Translations under genes and position numbers: made by a program
NCBI GenBank assembly: GCA_030837545.1
Contig: JAUPKI010000317.1
Span: 1-53,198 of the forward strand
Length of the DNA: 53,198 nucleotides
Reading direction: 5' to 3'
Source of the DNA: Thermodesulfobacteriota bacterium
Lineage (GTDB): Bacteria > Desulfobacterota > DSM-4660 > Desulfatiglandales > Desulfatiglandaceae
In this document: positions 1 through 10,047 of the stretch, piece after piece
How the letters are laid out: every line of letters begins with the position of its first letter
How positions within the stretch are numbered: the first letter of the stretch is position 1
The notes under the pieces: model-generated
Told to the model about the DNA's origin: nothing
The model's database searches: none
The model's input: only the letters and a program-made list of their open reading frames with translations

Positions 1-3
1 ACT

Positions 4-120
4 CGTAAAAAGTCGTCACCCCGGTGAAAACCGGGGTCCAGAACGATTTTAACTATATGATTTTACTGGATTCCGGTTTTCGCCGGAATGACGAAAAAGG
101 ACATTTTCTGACTTTTTACG
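4..120. repeat. MITE/REP-like palindromic element, copy A
   Basis: A non-coding element bounded by perfect 11-bp inverted repeats (cgtaaaaagtc at 4-14, gactttttacg at 110-120). Inside are two palindromic arms, one around a ccccggtgaaaaccgggg core and one around ttccggttttcgccggaa. The same architecture recurs near 8.4, 9.7, 12.4, 19.6 and 29.7 kb. No transposase is encoded, so it would be non-autonomous if mobile. Confidence 0.75.
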
Positions 121-179
121 ATACCATCAAATTTGGAGTTCGAAGTTCTAATCGGGAATTTCCTTTTTGAACTTTAGGC

Positions 180-207
180 ACTCCAAACTCGTTACTCCAA
201 ACTTGAC
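180..207. repeat. Degenerate heptamer tandem tract
   Basis: Four 7-bp units in phase (actccaa, actcgtt, actccaa, acttgac) lie just downstream of the rfbB stop codon. The flanking 123-179 has similar words (ggagttcgaagttc). It belongs to the same class of short tandem tracts seen between other genes here. Confidence 0.55.
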
Positions 208-213
208 AAGTCG

Positions 214-1266
214 TCACCTTCCATATTGGGCCTCAATCCAGGCCTGGTACTCCCCGCTTCGCACCCGGTTGACCCATTCCGTATGATCCAGATACCAGTG
301 AATGGTCTTGCGGATTCCGGCTTCAAATGTCTCCTCCGGCTCCCATCCCAACTCCCTCGTCAATTTGGTGCAATCGATAGCATATCGGCGGTCATGCCCG
401 GGCCGGTCCTTGACAAACGTGATGAGCTTTCTGCGGGGCAGGCCCTTTCCGGGCGGAACGAGTTCGTCCATGATATCACAGATCATCTCCACGATCCGGA
501 TATTCTCCATCTCGGTCTTCCCGCCCACATTGTAGGTCTCGCCCCTTTCCCCGTGTTTCATGATGCGCCAGACGGCCGAGCAGTGATCCCTGACATAGAG
601 CCAGTCCCTGACATTGAGGCCGTCCCCGTACACTGGAAGGGGTTTCCCCTCCAGGGCATTGAGGATCATGAGGGGGATGAGTTTTTCGGGAAACTGGTAG
701 GGACCGTAATTGTTGGAGCAGTTGGAGATGGTGACGGGGAGCGAGTAGGTTTTATGATAGGCCCTCACCAGATGATCGGAGGATGCCTTTGAGGCGGAAT
801 AGGGGCTGTTGGGCCTGTAGGGCGTTTCCTCCGTAAAATACCCCTCTTTCCCCAGACTTCCGAACACCTCATCGGTGCTGATGTGGTGAAAGAGGGTCAG
901 GCGCTCCTGATGTTCCCTTGACAGCTCCAGGAGATTGAAGGTGCCGATAATATTGGTCTGGATAAATGCATCGGGCCTCACGATGGATCGATCTACATGG
1001 GATTCGGCTGCAAAGTGACAGACGGCGTCTATTCCGTACTCCTCAAAGACACGCGCCATGCGCTCCCTGTCGCAGATGTCCGCTTTGACAAAAACATACC
1101 GTCCTGGAAAGAGCCCTTCTATATCGGTCAGGTTTTCCGGATTGCCGGCATAGGTGAGGGCGTCCACGTTCACCACGCGGCCGTCAAAGTCGGATTCTTG
1201 GAGGAGATAGCGGATAAAATTGGTCCCGATAAATCCGCATCCCCCTGTCACCAGAAGTTGTTTCAT
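214..1266 (-). CDS. rfbB: dTDP-glucose 4,6-dehydratase
   Basis: Converts dTDP-glucose to dTDP-4-keto-6-deoxyglucose, the second step of dTDP-L-rhamnose synthesis, in the cytoplasm. The 350-residue length is normal for RmlB. It shows the extended-SDR NAD-binding motif TGGCGFIG at residues 7-14, the dehydratase signature STDEVFG (T131, D132, E133 being the expected catalytic residues) and the YxxxK pair Y156/K160. The ATG overlaps the rfbD stop by 4 bp (ATGA), so the two are translationally coupled with rfbD upstream. rfbA and rfbC are not in the window and may lie beyond the left edge. Assignment is firm. Confidence 0.95.
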   Translation of the reverse strand: MKQLLVTGGCGFIGTNFIRYLLQESDFDGRVVNVDALTYAGNPENLTDIEGLFPGRYVFVKADICDRERMARVFEEYGIDAVCHFAAESHVDRSIVRPDAFIQTNIIGTFNLLELSREHQERLTLFHHISTDEVFGSLGKEGYFTEETPYRPNSPYSASKASSDHLVRAYHKTYSLPVTISNCSNNYGPYQFPEKLIPLMILNALEGKPLPVYGDGLNVRDWLYVRDHCSAVWRIMKHGERGETYNVGGKTEMENIRIVEMICDIMDELVPPGKGLPRRKLITFVKDRPGHDRRYAIDCTKLTRELGWEPEETFEAGIRKTIHWYLDHTEWVNRVRSGEYQAWIEAQYGR

Positions 1267-2150
1267 CTTGGTTCCTCTCGTGCCTCGCTGATCAGTCGGT
1301 CCCTGAACTCAGCGACGAATTGCCTTAGATCGCTTCGCCAGTCCTGCATCAGGTTCATGCCCGATTCCTTGAGCCGCCGGTTCTCCAGGATGGAGTTCAT
1401 GGGTCTTGTGGCCAGGGTGGGATAGTCCGCCGTGGTGCAGGGAACCACGCAATGGGGCACGACCATTTGGTCAAGGAATTCCGATGCCAGTTGAAACCAG
1501 GTGCCATGCCCCTCTGCGGTGGCGTGATAGACCCCCTGACCCTCTTCGTTGATCAGTTTCTCGATCTGCAGGGCCAGCCGGTAGCTCCAGGTCGGAGAAC
1601 CGAACTGGTCGTTGACCACCTTTATTTCCCGTGTGGGGTCTTTCAGGGTCAGACTGAGCATGGTCTTGAGAAAATTGGGGCCCCCGATGCCATACAGCCA
1701 TGCGGTGCGCAGGATCATATAGTTGTTCGTGGCTTCTTTAACCGCATTCTCTCCCGCCAACTTGCTCCTGCCATAGCATGATACAGGATGGGTTTCATCG
1801 GTCTCCACATAGGATTCCGGCGGCGCCTTCCCCCCGTCAAACACATAATCTGTTGAAATATGTATCAATTGGGCGCCATACCGCTTCGCTGCCGCAGCCA
1901 GGTTTCTGGGGCCCTCCGCATTCACCTTCCATGCCATCTCCGATCGGGTTTCGCAGGCGTCCACGGCCGTGTATGCCGCACAGTTCACAATGACGTTCGG
2001 ACCAAAGCCGGCTATTGCGCTCTCCACCTGTAAAGGGTCGGTGATGTCCAGTTCATCCAGGTCCACGGACATCACCTCATGGTTTCGAGCGAGGATGGCA
2101 TGGCAATCCGTCCCCAGTTGACCCTTTCCGCCGCAGATCAGTAGTTTCAT
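1263..2150 (-). CDS. rfbD: dTDP-4-dehydrorhamnose reductase
   Basis: Reduces dTDP-4-keto-L-rhamnose to dTDP-L-rhamnose, the last step of the pathway. It has 295 residues, as in the family. The N-terminal Rossmann motif GGKGQLG is at 7-13, the STDYVFDG signature at about 99-106, and the catalytic YxxxK is Y126/K130. It is first in a two-gene minus-strand operon and overlaps rfbB by 4 bp. The rhamnose donor is a plausible substrate for the glycan locus at 20-50 kb, but that link is inferred from proximity only. Confidence 0.95.
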   Translation of the reverse strand: MKLLICGGKGQLGTDCHAILARNHEVMSVDLDELDITDPLQVESAIAGFGPNVIVNCAAYTAVDACETRSEMAWKVNAEGPRNLAAAAKRYGAQLIHISTDYVFDGGKAPPESYVETDETHPVSCYGRSKLAGENAVKEATNNYMILRTAWLYGIGGPNFLKTMLSLTLKDPTREIKVVNDQFGSPTWSYRLALQIEKLINEEGQGVYHATAEGHGTWFQLASEFLDQMVVPHCVVPCTTADYPTLATRPMNSILENRRLKESGMNLMQDWRSDLRQFVAEFRDRLISEAREEPR

Positions 2151-2152
2151 AA

Positions 2153-2257
2153 GTTACGAGTTACGAGTTTGAAGTGACGAGTTGTGAGTGAGGCAAGACA
2201 GAAGAGAAAACCTCGACTTGAACTTTAAACACCCCACTCCCAACACCCCACTCCTTG
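2153..2257. repeat. Degenerate heptamer tandem tracts (two blocks)
   Basis: At 2153-2194 six in-phase 7-mers follow one another (gttacga, gttacga, gtttgaa, gtgacga, gttgtga, gtgaggc). At 2230-2257 a second block alternates cacccca with ctcccaa and ctccttg, also with period 7. The tract fills the space upstream of rfbD and downstream of the YkgJ-type gene. I see no gene here. Confidence 0.6.
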
Positions 2258-2336
2258 ATCTTGAACAGGTTGGGAATACATGTTCCATTGCGGGTTGGTC
2301 AAGATAAATGTTTCGTCCTGGTGAGAAGAGGTCCCT

Positions 2337-2792
2337 TTATGATGGTATGGAATTATTCTCTCTTCTTCGGGTTTCATCCAGGTACTCGGCCCACATTTGA
2401 CCCCGCAACATGCCGATGACCCTGAAGGTTTCCCTGAGTTCATCCATCACGGTCGGACCGCTCTCCCTTATGGCCCCTTCCAGTTCGGAGCAGATGTAGC
2501 TGTGGCAGATAAACGGCCTTGAGTGGAGATCCAGGGAACATCCCGATGGCCCCAGGAACCAACACCCCTTTTTCATGAACCCTTCCCGTCGCCAGGTCTG
2601 TTTGAGCCCTGACAGCCTCAGGTAAAGAATGTCCTTCTCGGTATAGAGGTAGTGGACCCTTTCGCAGCAGGGGGCCTTGCATCCCGCGCACACCCGCTCC
2701 ACATAGGGTCGCTGACGTTCGGCCGCCTGACGGATCAGGGTTCCTATTTTGTCTACTGTTTCAGAAACCATCAATAAAGCCGTCGCCTCCAT
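2337..2792 (-). CDS. YkgJ-type cysteine-cluster protein
   Basis: A 151-residue protein with the Cys pattern of the YkgJ/UPF0153 family (putative zinc- or iron-chelating domain). It has CAGCKAPCC in the N-terminal third, a central GCWFLGPSGCSL, then the family signature RPFICHSYIC. No enzymatic role is established for the family. The gene is transcribed away from mdh. The start is uncertain: ATG at 2792 has no clear Shine-Dalgarno, and an in-frame ATG lies seven codons inside. Family membership is fairly sure, function unknown. Confidence 0.8.
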   Translation of the reverse strand: MEATALLMVSETVDKIGTLIRQAAERQRPYVERVCAGCKAPCCERVHYLYTEKDILYLRLSGLKQTWRREGFMKKGCWFLGPSGCSLDLHSRPFICHSYICSELEGAIRESGPTVMDELRETFRVIGMLRGQMWAEYLDETRRRENNSIPS

Positions 2793-2796
2793 TTTC

Positions 2797-3828
<1,032 letters not shown>

Positions 3829-3849
3829 TCAATCAGCAGAGGATTCAGG

Positions 3850-4134
3850 TTGGATGCCAGAGCGGTTCTGGGTTATCTCGAGGCCGTCGCCGAACAACTC
3901 GGGGTTGAGATCCGTTATGAGCCAATGGAAGGCGAAACGGTTCTTTCCCCGGGGGGGATGTGCCGGATCAGGGGCAAGACAGTGATTATTGTCAATGCAA
4001 AGGCGCCCTTGGAAGATCAGGTCCGCACATTGGTAAAGGCCTTGCGCCGGCTTGACCTAAGTCAGATCTACCTTAGGCCGGGCATTCGCGATCTCCTCGA
4101 ATGCGATACGGGGGACGAGGTGGGGACAGGATAG
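3850..4134 (+). CDS. Small protein of unknown function downstream of mdh
   Basis: A 94-residue protein that I do not recognise. It starts at a TTG preceded by a GAGG about 7 bp upstream; no in-frame ATG offers a better start. It is mixed alpha/beta by eye, with a central VIIVNAKAPLEDQ segment and a leucine-rich helix after it, no membrane segment and no Cys cluster beyond two scattered Cys. The 21-bp distance from mdh suggests an operon. Base composition matches its neighbours, so it is probably a real gene. Confidence 0.65.
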   Translation: MDARAVLGYLEAVAEQLGVEIRYEPMEGETVLSPGGMCRIRGKTVIIVNAKAPLEDQVRTLVKALRRLDLSQIYLRPGIRDLLECDTGDEVGTG

Positions 4135-4151
4135 TATCCACAAATTACCCC

Positions 4152-4181
4152 GATGAAATAGAACACAAAAGGCATTTCATC
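4152..4181. other. Inverted repeat between convergent genes
   Basis: Eight-bp arms (gatgaaat / atttcatc) around a 14-nt loop lie between the ends of the mdh operon and the AsmA-like gene. It could act as a weak bidirectional terminator, but the stem is A+T-rich and there is no clean T-run, so the role is only a guess. Confidence 0.25.
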
Positions 4182-4248
4182 CCAGTTAAATAAGGGCTAC
4201 GAAGATTTAACGGGATAAATGGGGCAGGCACAGATTTCACAGATGCCG

Positions 4249-4294
4249 ATCCCTCAATCCCTCAATTCCTGAATTCTTGAATTCCTGAATTCTG
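4249..4294. repeat. Octamer tandem tract overlapping the 3' end of the AsmA-like gene
   Basis: In-phase 8-mers: atccctca twice, then attcctga, attcttga, attcctga and a partial attctg. The minus-strand AsmA-like gene reads through it and ends inside it (stop at 4254-4256), so its last ~12 residues are encoded by the repeat. Confidence 0.7.
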
Positions 4295-7200
4295 TACCCC
4301 CTCCACCCCCCATATCGTTTTCGGTTTTAAGATGTTCGTCCGGCAGAGGGTATCCCTTGCCCTCGAAGTCGCGTGCTGCGTCTGAGATACTCTTGTACAT
4401 CCGTTTCGGGGTGAGGAGGAGGCGCGTCAGAAAGCCGACTGTCCCGTTTCCCAAGCTTTTCAGGGGCATATATCGTACGTCCGGATCGGATAACGGTCCG
4501 TCGATCTTGAAATACTCTCCGTAAAGGCTTTTTTTGTCACCGGTCAAGAGGTATCCCGCCACAGGGACCTTGCTGATCAAAAAGTCGATGGTCCCAAGGG
4601 GCTGGATCCCTATTTCCCCATTCACCCTGGCCGTGGAGAGATTGGCCTCTCCCATGGCCGCCGCGTTGAATGCCGGGCCCCGCATGGTGACGTCCTCTGT
4701 CTTTGCGATCCCTTTATGCAGGTCAAACTGCGCGCCGATGCTTTCGAAATAGATCCCTTCCTTTGACAGATGGGGCGGCCTCCCCTCAAACATCCCCTGA
4801 AGGCTCAGGAAATCCAGGATTTTGATAAAGACATTGGATTTCTTCAGAACGCACTGATCGAGCAGGACATTGACGCTGCCGGTAAGGCTCGAAACCAGGT
4901 TTTCCCTGTTGCCCCCTTTGGCAAACAGGAGCGCCTCCAGGGTCAACATGCCCTCGGCTCGGGAGGAGATGAAATCAAGGGACGGCGGAAGTTCACCTAA
5001 GGGCTGCCGGGTCATGTCGATGTAACCGGAAAAGAGCATTTCTGGGGATTTTCCCCTTTTCACATGTCCCCTCAGCCGCAATTCGCCATGTTCCCATGCC
5101 GCGCTGGATCGCGTGATATAAAGATCCCCGGATCGCAGGGCGCACTCCACCCTGAGCGGACCGTAGTGAAACCCTTCCCATTGACCCCTCGATGCCGTTA
5201 TATCCAGATGGATATCCGACTTTTCCATGAGCCGACCCGCGCCTTCCCGCCATGCAGGGGGGGCCGGGGCCTGGTTAGGACCGACACCATTTTGGAACTG
5301 CTTGGGCGTTTGCTTGAAATAGGCGATAATCCCGGCGGAAATCAGATCGGAGAGATCCATGAAATCGGATCGGACCGTTATATCGCCCCTCATCCCGTCC
5401 CATCCCTGCAATTTCCCCTCGATGTGGACGGAGTTTTCCCCTAATTTCATATCGATAGACTCGATGGAAAGGTCTTTTCCCTGGAATGTCAGGGCAAGAT
5501 TGCACTGTTCGACCGGATGGGGAAAATCGGCCGTGAGAAAAGAGAGATCGCTTCCCCTTGCCTCTCCGGTAACAACCGTCATCTTCGGTTGCGAACGGGA
5601 CCCCTGGATGGATGCGTCGAACGCGAGCGTCCCCTTCCCCTTCAGATTTCCCTTCTTGAAACGAACGCCCAGATCCTCCAGCCGGATCTTTTTGCTGGAT
5701 GCCCTGAGATCGAAGCGGCCTTCTTTTAATAGATCATACGTGCCGGTTAATCCAAAGGATGATTCTCCTAAGGTGCATGTCAGGTTCGAGATATGGAACA
5801 TCTCCCCCGGTGCAAGTCCCCCGCTGAAACCGAGGTCCCCCTTGACCCCGAAAGGCTCGACCGTCATCGAGTCTGTCTCAAGGGAGATGCCTTTCATGTC
5901 GAGGCTTCCGCTAAAGCGCCAGTCTTTTTCCCCTTTGACAAGGGTCAATCGGCACGGTACCGGCCCTCTGAAAAAGATCGTTGAATGAAGATCGGGGTAA
6001 AAATGCCCGATCAATTCCCCCACGTCCGCCTCTGCCAGGACGCGGGCCTCGCCGGATTCCCAGGCCCCCCCGATGTGACCGGAGGCATCTATCGCAGATC
6101 TGCCCCACCGGCCTTTTACTGCAAACCGTCTTTTTTCTGTCCCATCGACAATCAACTCCCCCTCTTTCAGGAACACCGGAAAAATCAACGCGGCGCTGCC
6201 GGCCATGGTGCAATCCCTGAATGAGAGGTTCCCCTTCAACATTTTGGGATATGGCCAGTTTCTCTCATAGCCTACCTCGATATTTCCGTCGATCTTTCCG
6301 GTAGTAGAGGAAAATCCCTCAAGATGCCTGCGCACCTCATCGGGAATGAGGGGCAAATCCTTCTGCTGCAACAGGTCTATGATATCAACCGACCCGGCCG
6401 CGGCCACACGGATGCTTGGGGCATCGTCATAAAGGCTGCTCACGTTGAGGGACCCCTCCTCAATCTGTGAATCCCTGAAATGGGCCTTGACGCCGGACAC
6501 GCGGATACCGCCATTTTTAATCTCCAGCCTTCCCGAGACCCCCTCCACCGGTATTCCCCCGGCATCTTTGAATGCGGTGAGATCCCTGCAGGTAAGTTGC
6601 AACAGGAGGGCGCTGGCACTTGGCGGGAGATCGAGATCCTTGATCTGATTCAGCTTTCCATCGAGGGAGAAGCGATCCACCCGGACCTGGCCGGCTGAAA
6701 ATATGGGAAAAAGCCGGGCATCTACCCATCGGGGAAGGAGCGATGACGGAAAAATCCTTCGGAAGGTTTCAACCGGCATGACATCGCTCGTGACGCTGAG
6801 ACTGAGATAGGGATTCGATTTGTCCTTCAGGTCCAGTCTGGAGATGACATCCAATGTGAAGCCGGGGCCTCTCACCTGGAAGGATGGAATTTTTAGTGCG
6901 GATTCTGAATAGGATGCGTCAAAAGGGAGAAGGAGCCTGGCAAAGGAGAACGACTTCGTGTCGCCGTCATCGATAATCGCGAAGTCGAGATCGTTGATAA
7001 TGATCTTTCCCTTTGCCGAGATGCCGGCGTTCAGGGACCCGGAGGCTGTTACATCCATGTCTGCCGTCCCCTTCTTCACCGGCAGATCCGGCAACTGGAT
7101 ATGCGACAGGGGGATTCCATGCGCCTTCACCTCTACATGGGCTGACGGTCCGGATATTGCGTCCCAGGCGATATGTCCCCTGGCAGAGAGGGGGACCTCG

Positions 7201-7781
7201 GCCCCCCTGTAATCGACCTTCCCGTTCAGAATCACATCGAACGTGGCCGGATCTCTGGACCTCCGGGAGAGGCGGACAAACAGTGCCCTGGACACGAACG
7301 GCGTTCCTCTCAGGGCAATCTGCGCCCTTTCCAGAGTGACGGAGGGGAACCCTGCCAGTGCCTTGAGAGGCGATTCCCCAAAAAATGCGTTATCGCCGCC
7401 GGATGATGAAAACCACCTGCCGTCACCTACGTCCAGTTCTATCTGAGGCTCCTCAAGGGCAAGGCCGGTAGGCACAATGCGTCCCCTGACTAATTCCGGC
7501 AGGGAAAGGGTGATCCTGATTCTGGATGCGGCAATTGCCTTGACGTCCCCGGGCGTCCTGACCTCAAAATCCCGGGCCTGGATGCCGACCCCTTTCCAGA
7601 AGATGAGTTGTATCCGGTTCGCATGGATTTCATATCCCACGGCCTCAGAGAGTCGCTGCAGGAGGTAGTCCTGAACCGATGGCTTCTGGATCAGGGAATG
7701 GAGGAGGAGGACTGATCCGAAGAACAAGAGGAAAAGGAGGAATGTCAGAAAAAGGATGGACCTTAACCGTCTAAATGCCAT
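4254..7781 (-). CDS. AsmA-like envelope protein (large, DUF3971/AsmA_2 type)
   Basis: A 1175-residue protein with one N-terminal membrane segment (about residues 8-28) followed by a very long, beta-rich periplasmic region of repeated strands, as in the AsmA/TamB/YhdP superfamily of bridge-like proteins linked to phospholipid transport and outer-membrane homeostasis. The C-terminal third has typical AsmA_2 features ([20 protein letters not shown], then [13 protein letters not shown]). The ATG overlaps the end of the upstream NUDIX gene by 19 bp. The extreme C-terminus after a GGGGG run is encoded by an octamer microsatellite and is probably not conserved. The superfamily is clear; the exact member is not. 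Confidence 0.85.
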   Translation of the reverse strand: MAFRRLRSILFLTFLLFLLFFGSVLLLHSLIQKPSVQDYLLQRLSEAVGYEIHANRIQLIFWKGVGIQARDFEVRTPGDVKAIAASRIRITLSLPELVRGRIVPTGLALEEPQIELDVGDGRWFSSSGGDNAFFGESPLKALAGFPSVTLERAQIALRGTPFVSRALFVRLSRRSRDPATFDVILNGKVDYRGAEVPLSARGHIAWDAISGPSAHVEVKAHGIPLSHIQLPDLPVKKGTADMDVTASGSLNAGISAKGKIIINDLDFAIIDDGDTKSFSFARLLLPFDASYSESALKIPSFQVRGPGFTLDVISRLDLKDKSNPYLSLSVTSDVMPVETFRRIFPSSLLPRWVDARLFPIFSAGQVRVDRFSLDGKLNQIKDLDLPPSASALLLQLTCRDLTAFKDAGGIPVEGVSGRLEIKNGGIRVSGVKAHFRDSQIEEGSLNVSSLYDDAPSIRVAAAGSVDIIDLLQQKDLPLIPDEVRRHLEGFSSTTGKIDGNIEVGYERNWPYPKMLKGNLSFRDCTMAGSAALIFPVFLKEGELIVDGTEKRRFAVKGRWGRSAIDASGHIGGAWESGEARVLAEADVGELIGHFYPDLHSTIFFRGPVPCRLTLVKGEKDWRFSGSLDMKGISLETDSMTVEPFGVKGDLGFSGGLAPGEMFHISNLTCTLGESSFGLTGTYDLLKEGRFDLRASSKKIRLEDLGVRFKKGNLKGKGTLAFDASIQGSRSQPKMTVVTGEARGSDLSFLTADFPHPVEQCNLALTFQGKDLSIESIDMKLGENSVHIEGKLQGWDGMRGDITVRSDFMDLSDLISAGIIAYFKQTPKQFQNGVGPNQAPAPPAWREGAGRLMEKSDIHLDITASRGQWEGFHYGPLRVECALRSGDLYITRSSAAWEHGELRLRGHVKRGKSPEMLFSGYIDMTRQPLGELPPSLDFISSRAEGMLTLEALLFAKGGNRENLVSSLTGSVNVLLDQCVLKKSNVFIKILDFLSLQGMFEGRPPHLSKEGIYFESIGAQFDLHKGIAKTEDVTMRGPAFNAAAMGEANLSTARVNGEIGIQPLGTIDFLISKVPVAGYLLTGDKKSLYGEYFKIDGPLSDPDVRYMPLKSLGNGTVGFLTRLLLTPKRMYKSISDAARDFEGKGYPLPDEHLKTENDMGGGGGTEFRNSRIQELRD

Positions 7782-8245
7782 TGCTCGAAGTAATCTCTTA
7801 AAATACGATGGTGATCAAAGGCCAGAGGGGTAGGGAGGGAGTCCCGATCAAAGATGCCGATATCTGCCGCGTCGTCAGCGGCCCTAAGGGTTCCGGTTGC
7901 CCTGCCGACAAAGACCACCGAAATGGTATGATGGCGTGGGTCCCGCGACGGATCTGAATAGGCGCCCAATTGATACAACAGCTCCACCTCAAGCGATGCC
8001 TCCTCCAATGCCTCTCTCCTGGCCGCTGACTCGAGACTTTCCCCGTAATCCACAAAGCCGCCCGGAAGCGCCCAGCCGGGAGGCGGATTCTTTCTCTGTA
8101 TTAAAACGATAGATGGTCCTGAACCGCGGGGCTCGTTTACAGGATGCCCCGGCTCCATCTCGATAATGATGTCAACCGTCGGAAAAGGATTGCGGTATTT
8201 CTCCACGATCTTCCCGCAGTTGGGGCAGACAAGGTAGTCTTTCAT
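7763..8245 (-). CDS. NUDIX hydrolase with N-terminal CPNCG motif
   Basis: A 160-residue NUDIX pyrophosphohydrolase. The Nudix box runs from G63 to about residue 85 (GFVDYGES, then [11 protein letters not shown]), with the REUxEE core intact and the usual Gly near its end replaced by Ser. The N-terminus has one CxxC pair (C7, C10, CPNCGK) like the zinc-ribbon part of NudC/ADP-ribose-type relatives, but no second pair. The substrate cannot be told from sequence. It is upstream of and overlapping the AsmA-like gene on the minus strand, so they share a transcript. Confidence 0.88.
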   Translation of the reverse strand: MKDYLVCPNCGKIVEKYRNPFPTVDIIIEMEPGHPVNEPRGSGPSIVLIQRKNPPPGWALPGGFVDYGESLESAARREALEEASLEVELLYQLGAYSDPSRDPRHHTISVVFVGRATGTLRAADDAADIGIFDRDSLPTPLAFDHHRILRDYFEQWHLDG

Positions 8246-8351
8246 TTTTAGATTCTTAACGTTTCATGAAGTGAGTGGTCTATATGGCTAATTGGGTAAG
8301 GTAAGGCACCTCCCAATGCCTGGATGCGGCATATTGCCTTCACATCCTTAT

Positions 8352-8506
8352 AACTCCACAGTCCAAAGTTCTCGTAATATATTGATATTATTGAATGTAT
8401 AAATTCCGAGCCGTCATTCCGGCGAAAGCCGGAATCCATTATTATCTCGATAGGTCAATTGCTCTGGATGCTGGATCAAGTCCGCATGACGAGAGAACTT
8501 TGGACT
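8352..8506. repeat. MITE/REP-like palindromic element, copy B
   Basis: Perfect 14-bp terminal inverted repeats (agtccaaagttctc at 8360-8373, its complement at 8493-8506) enclose the arms gtcattccggcgaaagccgg (from 8413) and ggatgctggatcaagtccgc (from 8466). The 19-bp outer sequence at 8352-8370 recurs exactly, inverted, at 19726-19744 beside copy E, which confirms these as shared element ends. Confidence 0.75.
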
Positions 8507-8562
8507 CTCAAGCTTATAATATGAATCGGCCCAGAAAGAAAGTTAAAAGAATGTGCAACTCG

Positions 8563-8591
8563 TTGACAAAAGGCACACGCCCTGTTAGGCT
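8563..8591 (+). promoter_or_regulatory. Promoter of the toxin-antitoxin pair, possibly giving a leaderless mRNA
   Basis: TTGACA at 8563-8568, a 17-bp spacer, TAGGCT at 8586-8591. The toxin ATG begins 6 bp after the -10 box, and no Shine-Dalgarno precedes it, so transcription would start at or beside the ATG. BrnTA-type operons are usually autorepressed by the antitoxin complex; the operator is not evident here. Confidence 0.6.
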
Positions 8592-8597
8592 GCCCGC

Positions 8598-8867
8598 ATG
8601 AGCGACTTTGATTGGAATGACGAAAAGAATGAGCTGCTTGAACGCAGTCGCTGCATCTGTTTCGAGGATATCCTGGTGCATATTCAGAACGGAGACGTTT
8701 TAGATGTGATCAGGCATCCCAATCGCGAGCGCTACCCCAACCAGAATATCATCGTTCTCAACGTGGAAGGCTATGTGTGGTTGGTTCCATACGTGAAGGC
8801 CAGGGGAACCCGGTTTCTCAAAACCATCATTCCAAGCCGCAAGGCGACTCAGGAGTATCTGTCATGA
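8598..8867 (+). CDS. BrnT-like toxin
   Basis: An 89-residue protein matching the BrnT/RelE-fold pattern: an N-terminal FDWNDEKNE motif, a central basic region (RHPNRERYPNQ), a VWLVPYVKARGTRF strand pair and a C-terminal IIPSRKATQEYL helix. BrnT-family toxins are ribonucleases that inhibit translation. It differs from classical BrnT in the central segment, so it is a divergent member or a related COG2929-like toxin. It overlaps the next gene by 4 bp (ATGA), the normal arrangement for toxin-first BrnTA loci. No Shine-Dalgarno is seen. Confidence 0.75.
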   Translation: MSDFDWNDEKNELLERSRCICFEDILVHIQNGDVLDVIRHPNRERYPNQNIIVLNVEGYVWLVPYVKARGTRFLKTIIPSRKATQEYLS

Positions 8868-9169
8868 ACAAAAAGAAAATGCCATTTGACGAAGAAGAGC
8901 TCCAGATCCTGAGGGACTTCGAGGCAGGAGAACTGGAGAGTATCCCTGATTTTTCCCAGGAGAAAAGAGACTTGGAGGCAGCGGCACGGTATGCTCTCCA
9001 GAAAGACAGGCGGATCAACATCCGAATATCCTCCCGTGATCTGGAAAAGATACAGAAACGTGCCGCCCGGGAAGGGATGCCGTACCAGACATATATTTCG
9101 AGTACATTGCACAAACTGGTTACAGGAAGGCTGAAAGAGAAGGCCCAAGTATCGGAAGGGAATCCATAG
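8864..9169 (+). CDS. BrnA/CopG-like antitoxin
   Basis: A 101-residue antitoxin partner. I place the start at the ATG overlapping the toxin stop, with an AGGAG 8 bp upstream inside the toxin gene. The N-terminal half is acidic and probably wraps the toxin. The C-terminal half carries a ribbon-helix-helix-like segment, RINIRISSRDLEKIQKRA then a turn at EGMPYQTYI, typical of COG5304/CopG-type antitoxins that bind operator DNA. It probably represses its own operon. Assignment rests on motif and context. Confidence 0.8.
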   Translation: MNKKKMPFDEEELQILRDFEAGELESIPDFSQEKRDLEAAARYALQKDRRINIRISSRDLEKIQKRAAREGMPYQTYISSTLHKLVTGRLKEKAQVSEGNP

Positions 9170-9239
9170 GAGGCCATCTCAGCCCTGGATCCGTTCAAAG
9201 AGCGTTCAATCAACCCATCTGTAAACGCCCAGAGTACAC

Positions 9240-9548
9240 ATGACGACCTTTCTAACAGAACACGTTGTCGCCGAACTGGGACTCCTGGCCGGGGCGATGT
9301 ATGTGACAGCGGTGGTGATGGCCGTCGATGCAGTCATGAGGAACCGCACGGCCCAGGGGGCCATCGCCTGGGCCGTGTCCCTGATCACCATTGTCGTCAA
9401 CGACCCTGGTTTTGCAGGGGAGGTGGAAGCGATGTTCCGGGACGACCTGGCAGGCTGCCGTCAGATTCATCCAGGGGCACTGACCGAACGGCGCCTCTGG
9501 TTTCGGCTGGCGGTGCGCATTTCACGGCTGCTGGCGCCGATTCAGTAA
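9240..9548 (+). pseudogene. Cardiolipin synthase relic with internal deletion
   Basis: The 102 codons join two ends of a cardiolipin synthase. Residues 1-50 match the N-terminal membrane region (the RNRTAQGAIAWAVSLI motif typical just before the second helix). Residues 51-102 match the very C-terminus (VNDPGFAGEVEAMF, then WFRLAVRISRLLAPIQ). Both HKD phospholipase D motifs and some 350-400 intervening residues expected for the family are missing, although the frame is open. It is therefore almost certainly a non-functional in-frame deletion remnant. No ribosome binding site is clear. A short expressed membrane peptide cannot be excluded. Confidence 0.75.
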
Positions 9549-9644
9549 TAAACGCGGGGGAGATCAGCCGGACCCACGCGGGAGGGTGGGGACGCTGGAA
9601 AAAAAGCAAATTGGCTGCACGTGCGGCTGTTTGTGGTCACTTAT

Positions 9645-9764
9645 TAACTGTCTCGTAATACTATTGACATTTTCGTCATGCCGGACTCGATCCGGCATCC
9701 AGAAACAGACTGGATTCCGGCTTTCGCCCGGAATGACAGTGTAAGGACAATTATGAGACTGTTA
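9645..9764. repeat. MITE/REP-like palindromic element, copy C
   Basis: Imperfect 15-bp terminal inverted repeats (taactgtctcgtaat at 9645-9659, complement with two mismatches at 9750-9764) enclose the arms cgtcatgccggactcgatcc and ggattccggctttcgcccgg. It lies between the cardiolipin synthase relic and a doubtful ORF. Confidence 0.7.
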
Positions 9765-10034
9765 ATATGGCTATTTTTTTTGATATGGGCTTGTATGGAC
9801 TGGGACAACGAATTTCACAATGACTACGACGTGATGGCCCACGATCTTCACCGCAATCAACCCATGGCCTGGGAAGGCCCTGCAGGCGGTTTCGATCCTC
9901 TGGACATCACCAACCATGCCGACGCCTACCTGTACCTGAGCGACGATGCCCAGGGTGAGATCACCGGAAGCGGCAAAAAAGGTTGCACCCTAATGAATTC
10001 GAGTCTGTTTGCCATCTCTTTGTCCTTGACATAG
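9753..10034 (+). CDS. Doubtful small ORF starting inside a repeat end
   Basis: From ATG 9753 the frame codes for 93 residues: a hydrophobic start (MRLLIWLFFLIWACM) and a polar, acidic remainder (DWDNEFHNDYDV, then ITNHADAYLYLSDDAQGE). I do not recognise it. The start codon and first codons belong to the terminal repeat of MITE copy C (9750-9764), and an AAGGA lies 6 bp upstream inside the same element. The frame may therefore be a 3' gene fragment given a start by the insertion. It ends 13 bp before the HMG-CoA-lyase-like gene. Confidence 0.35.
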   Translation: MRLLIWLFFLIWACMDWDNEFHNDYDVMAHDLHRNQPMAWEGPAGGFDPLDITNHADAYLYLSDDAQGEITGSGKKGCTLMNSSLFAISLSLT

Positions 10035-10047
10035 AAAAAAGGGGAAT

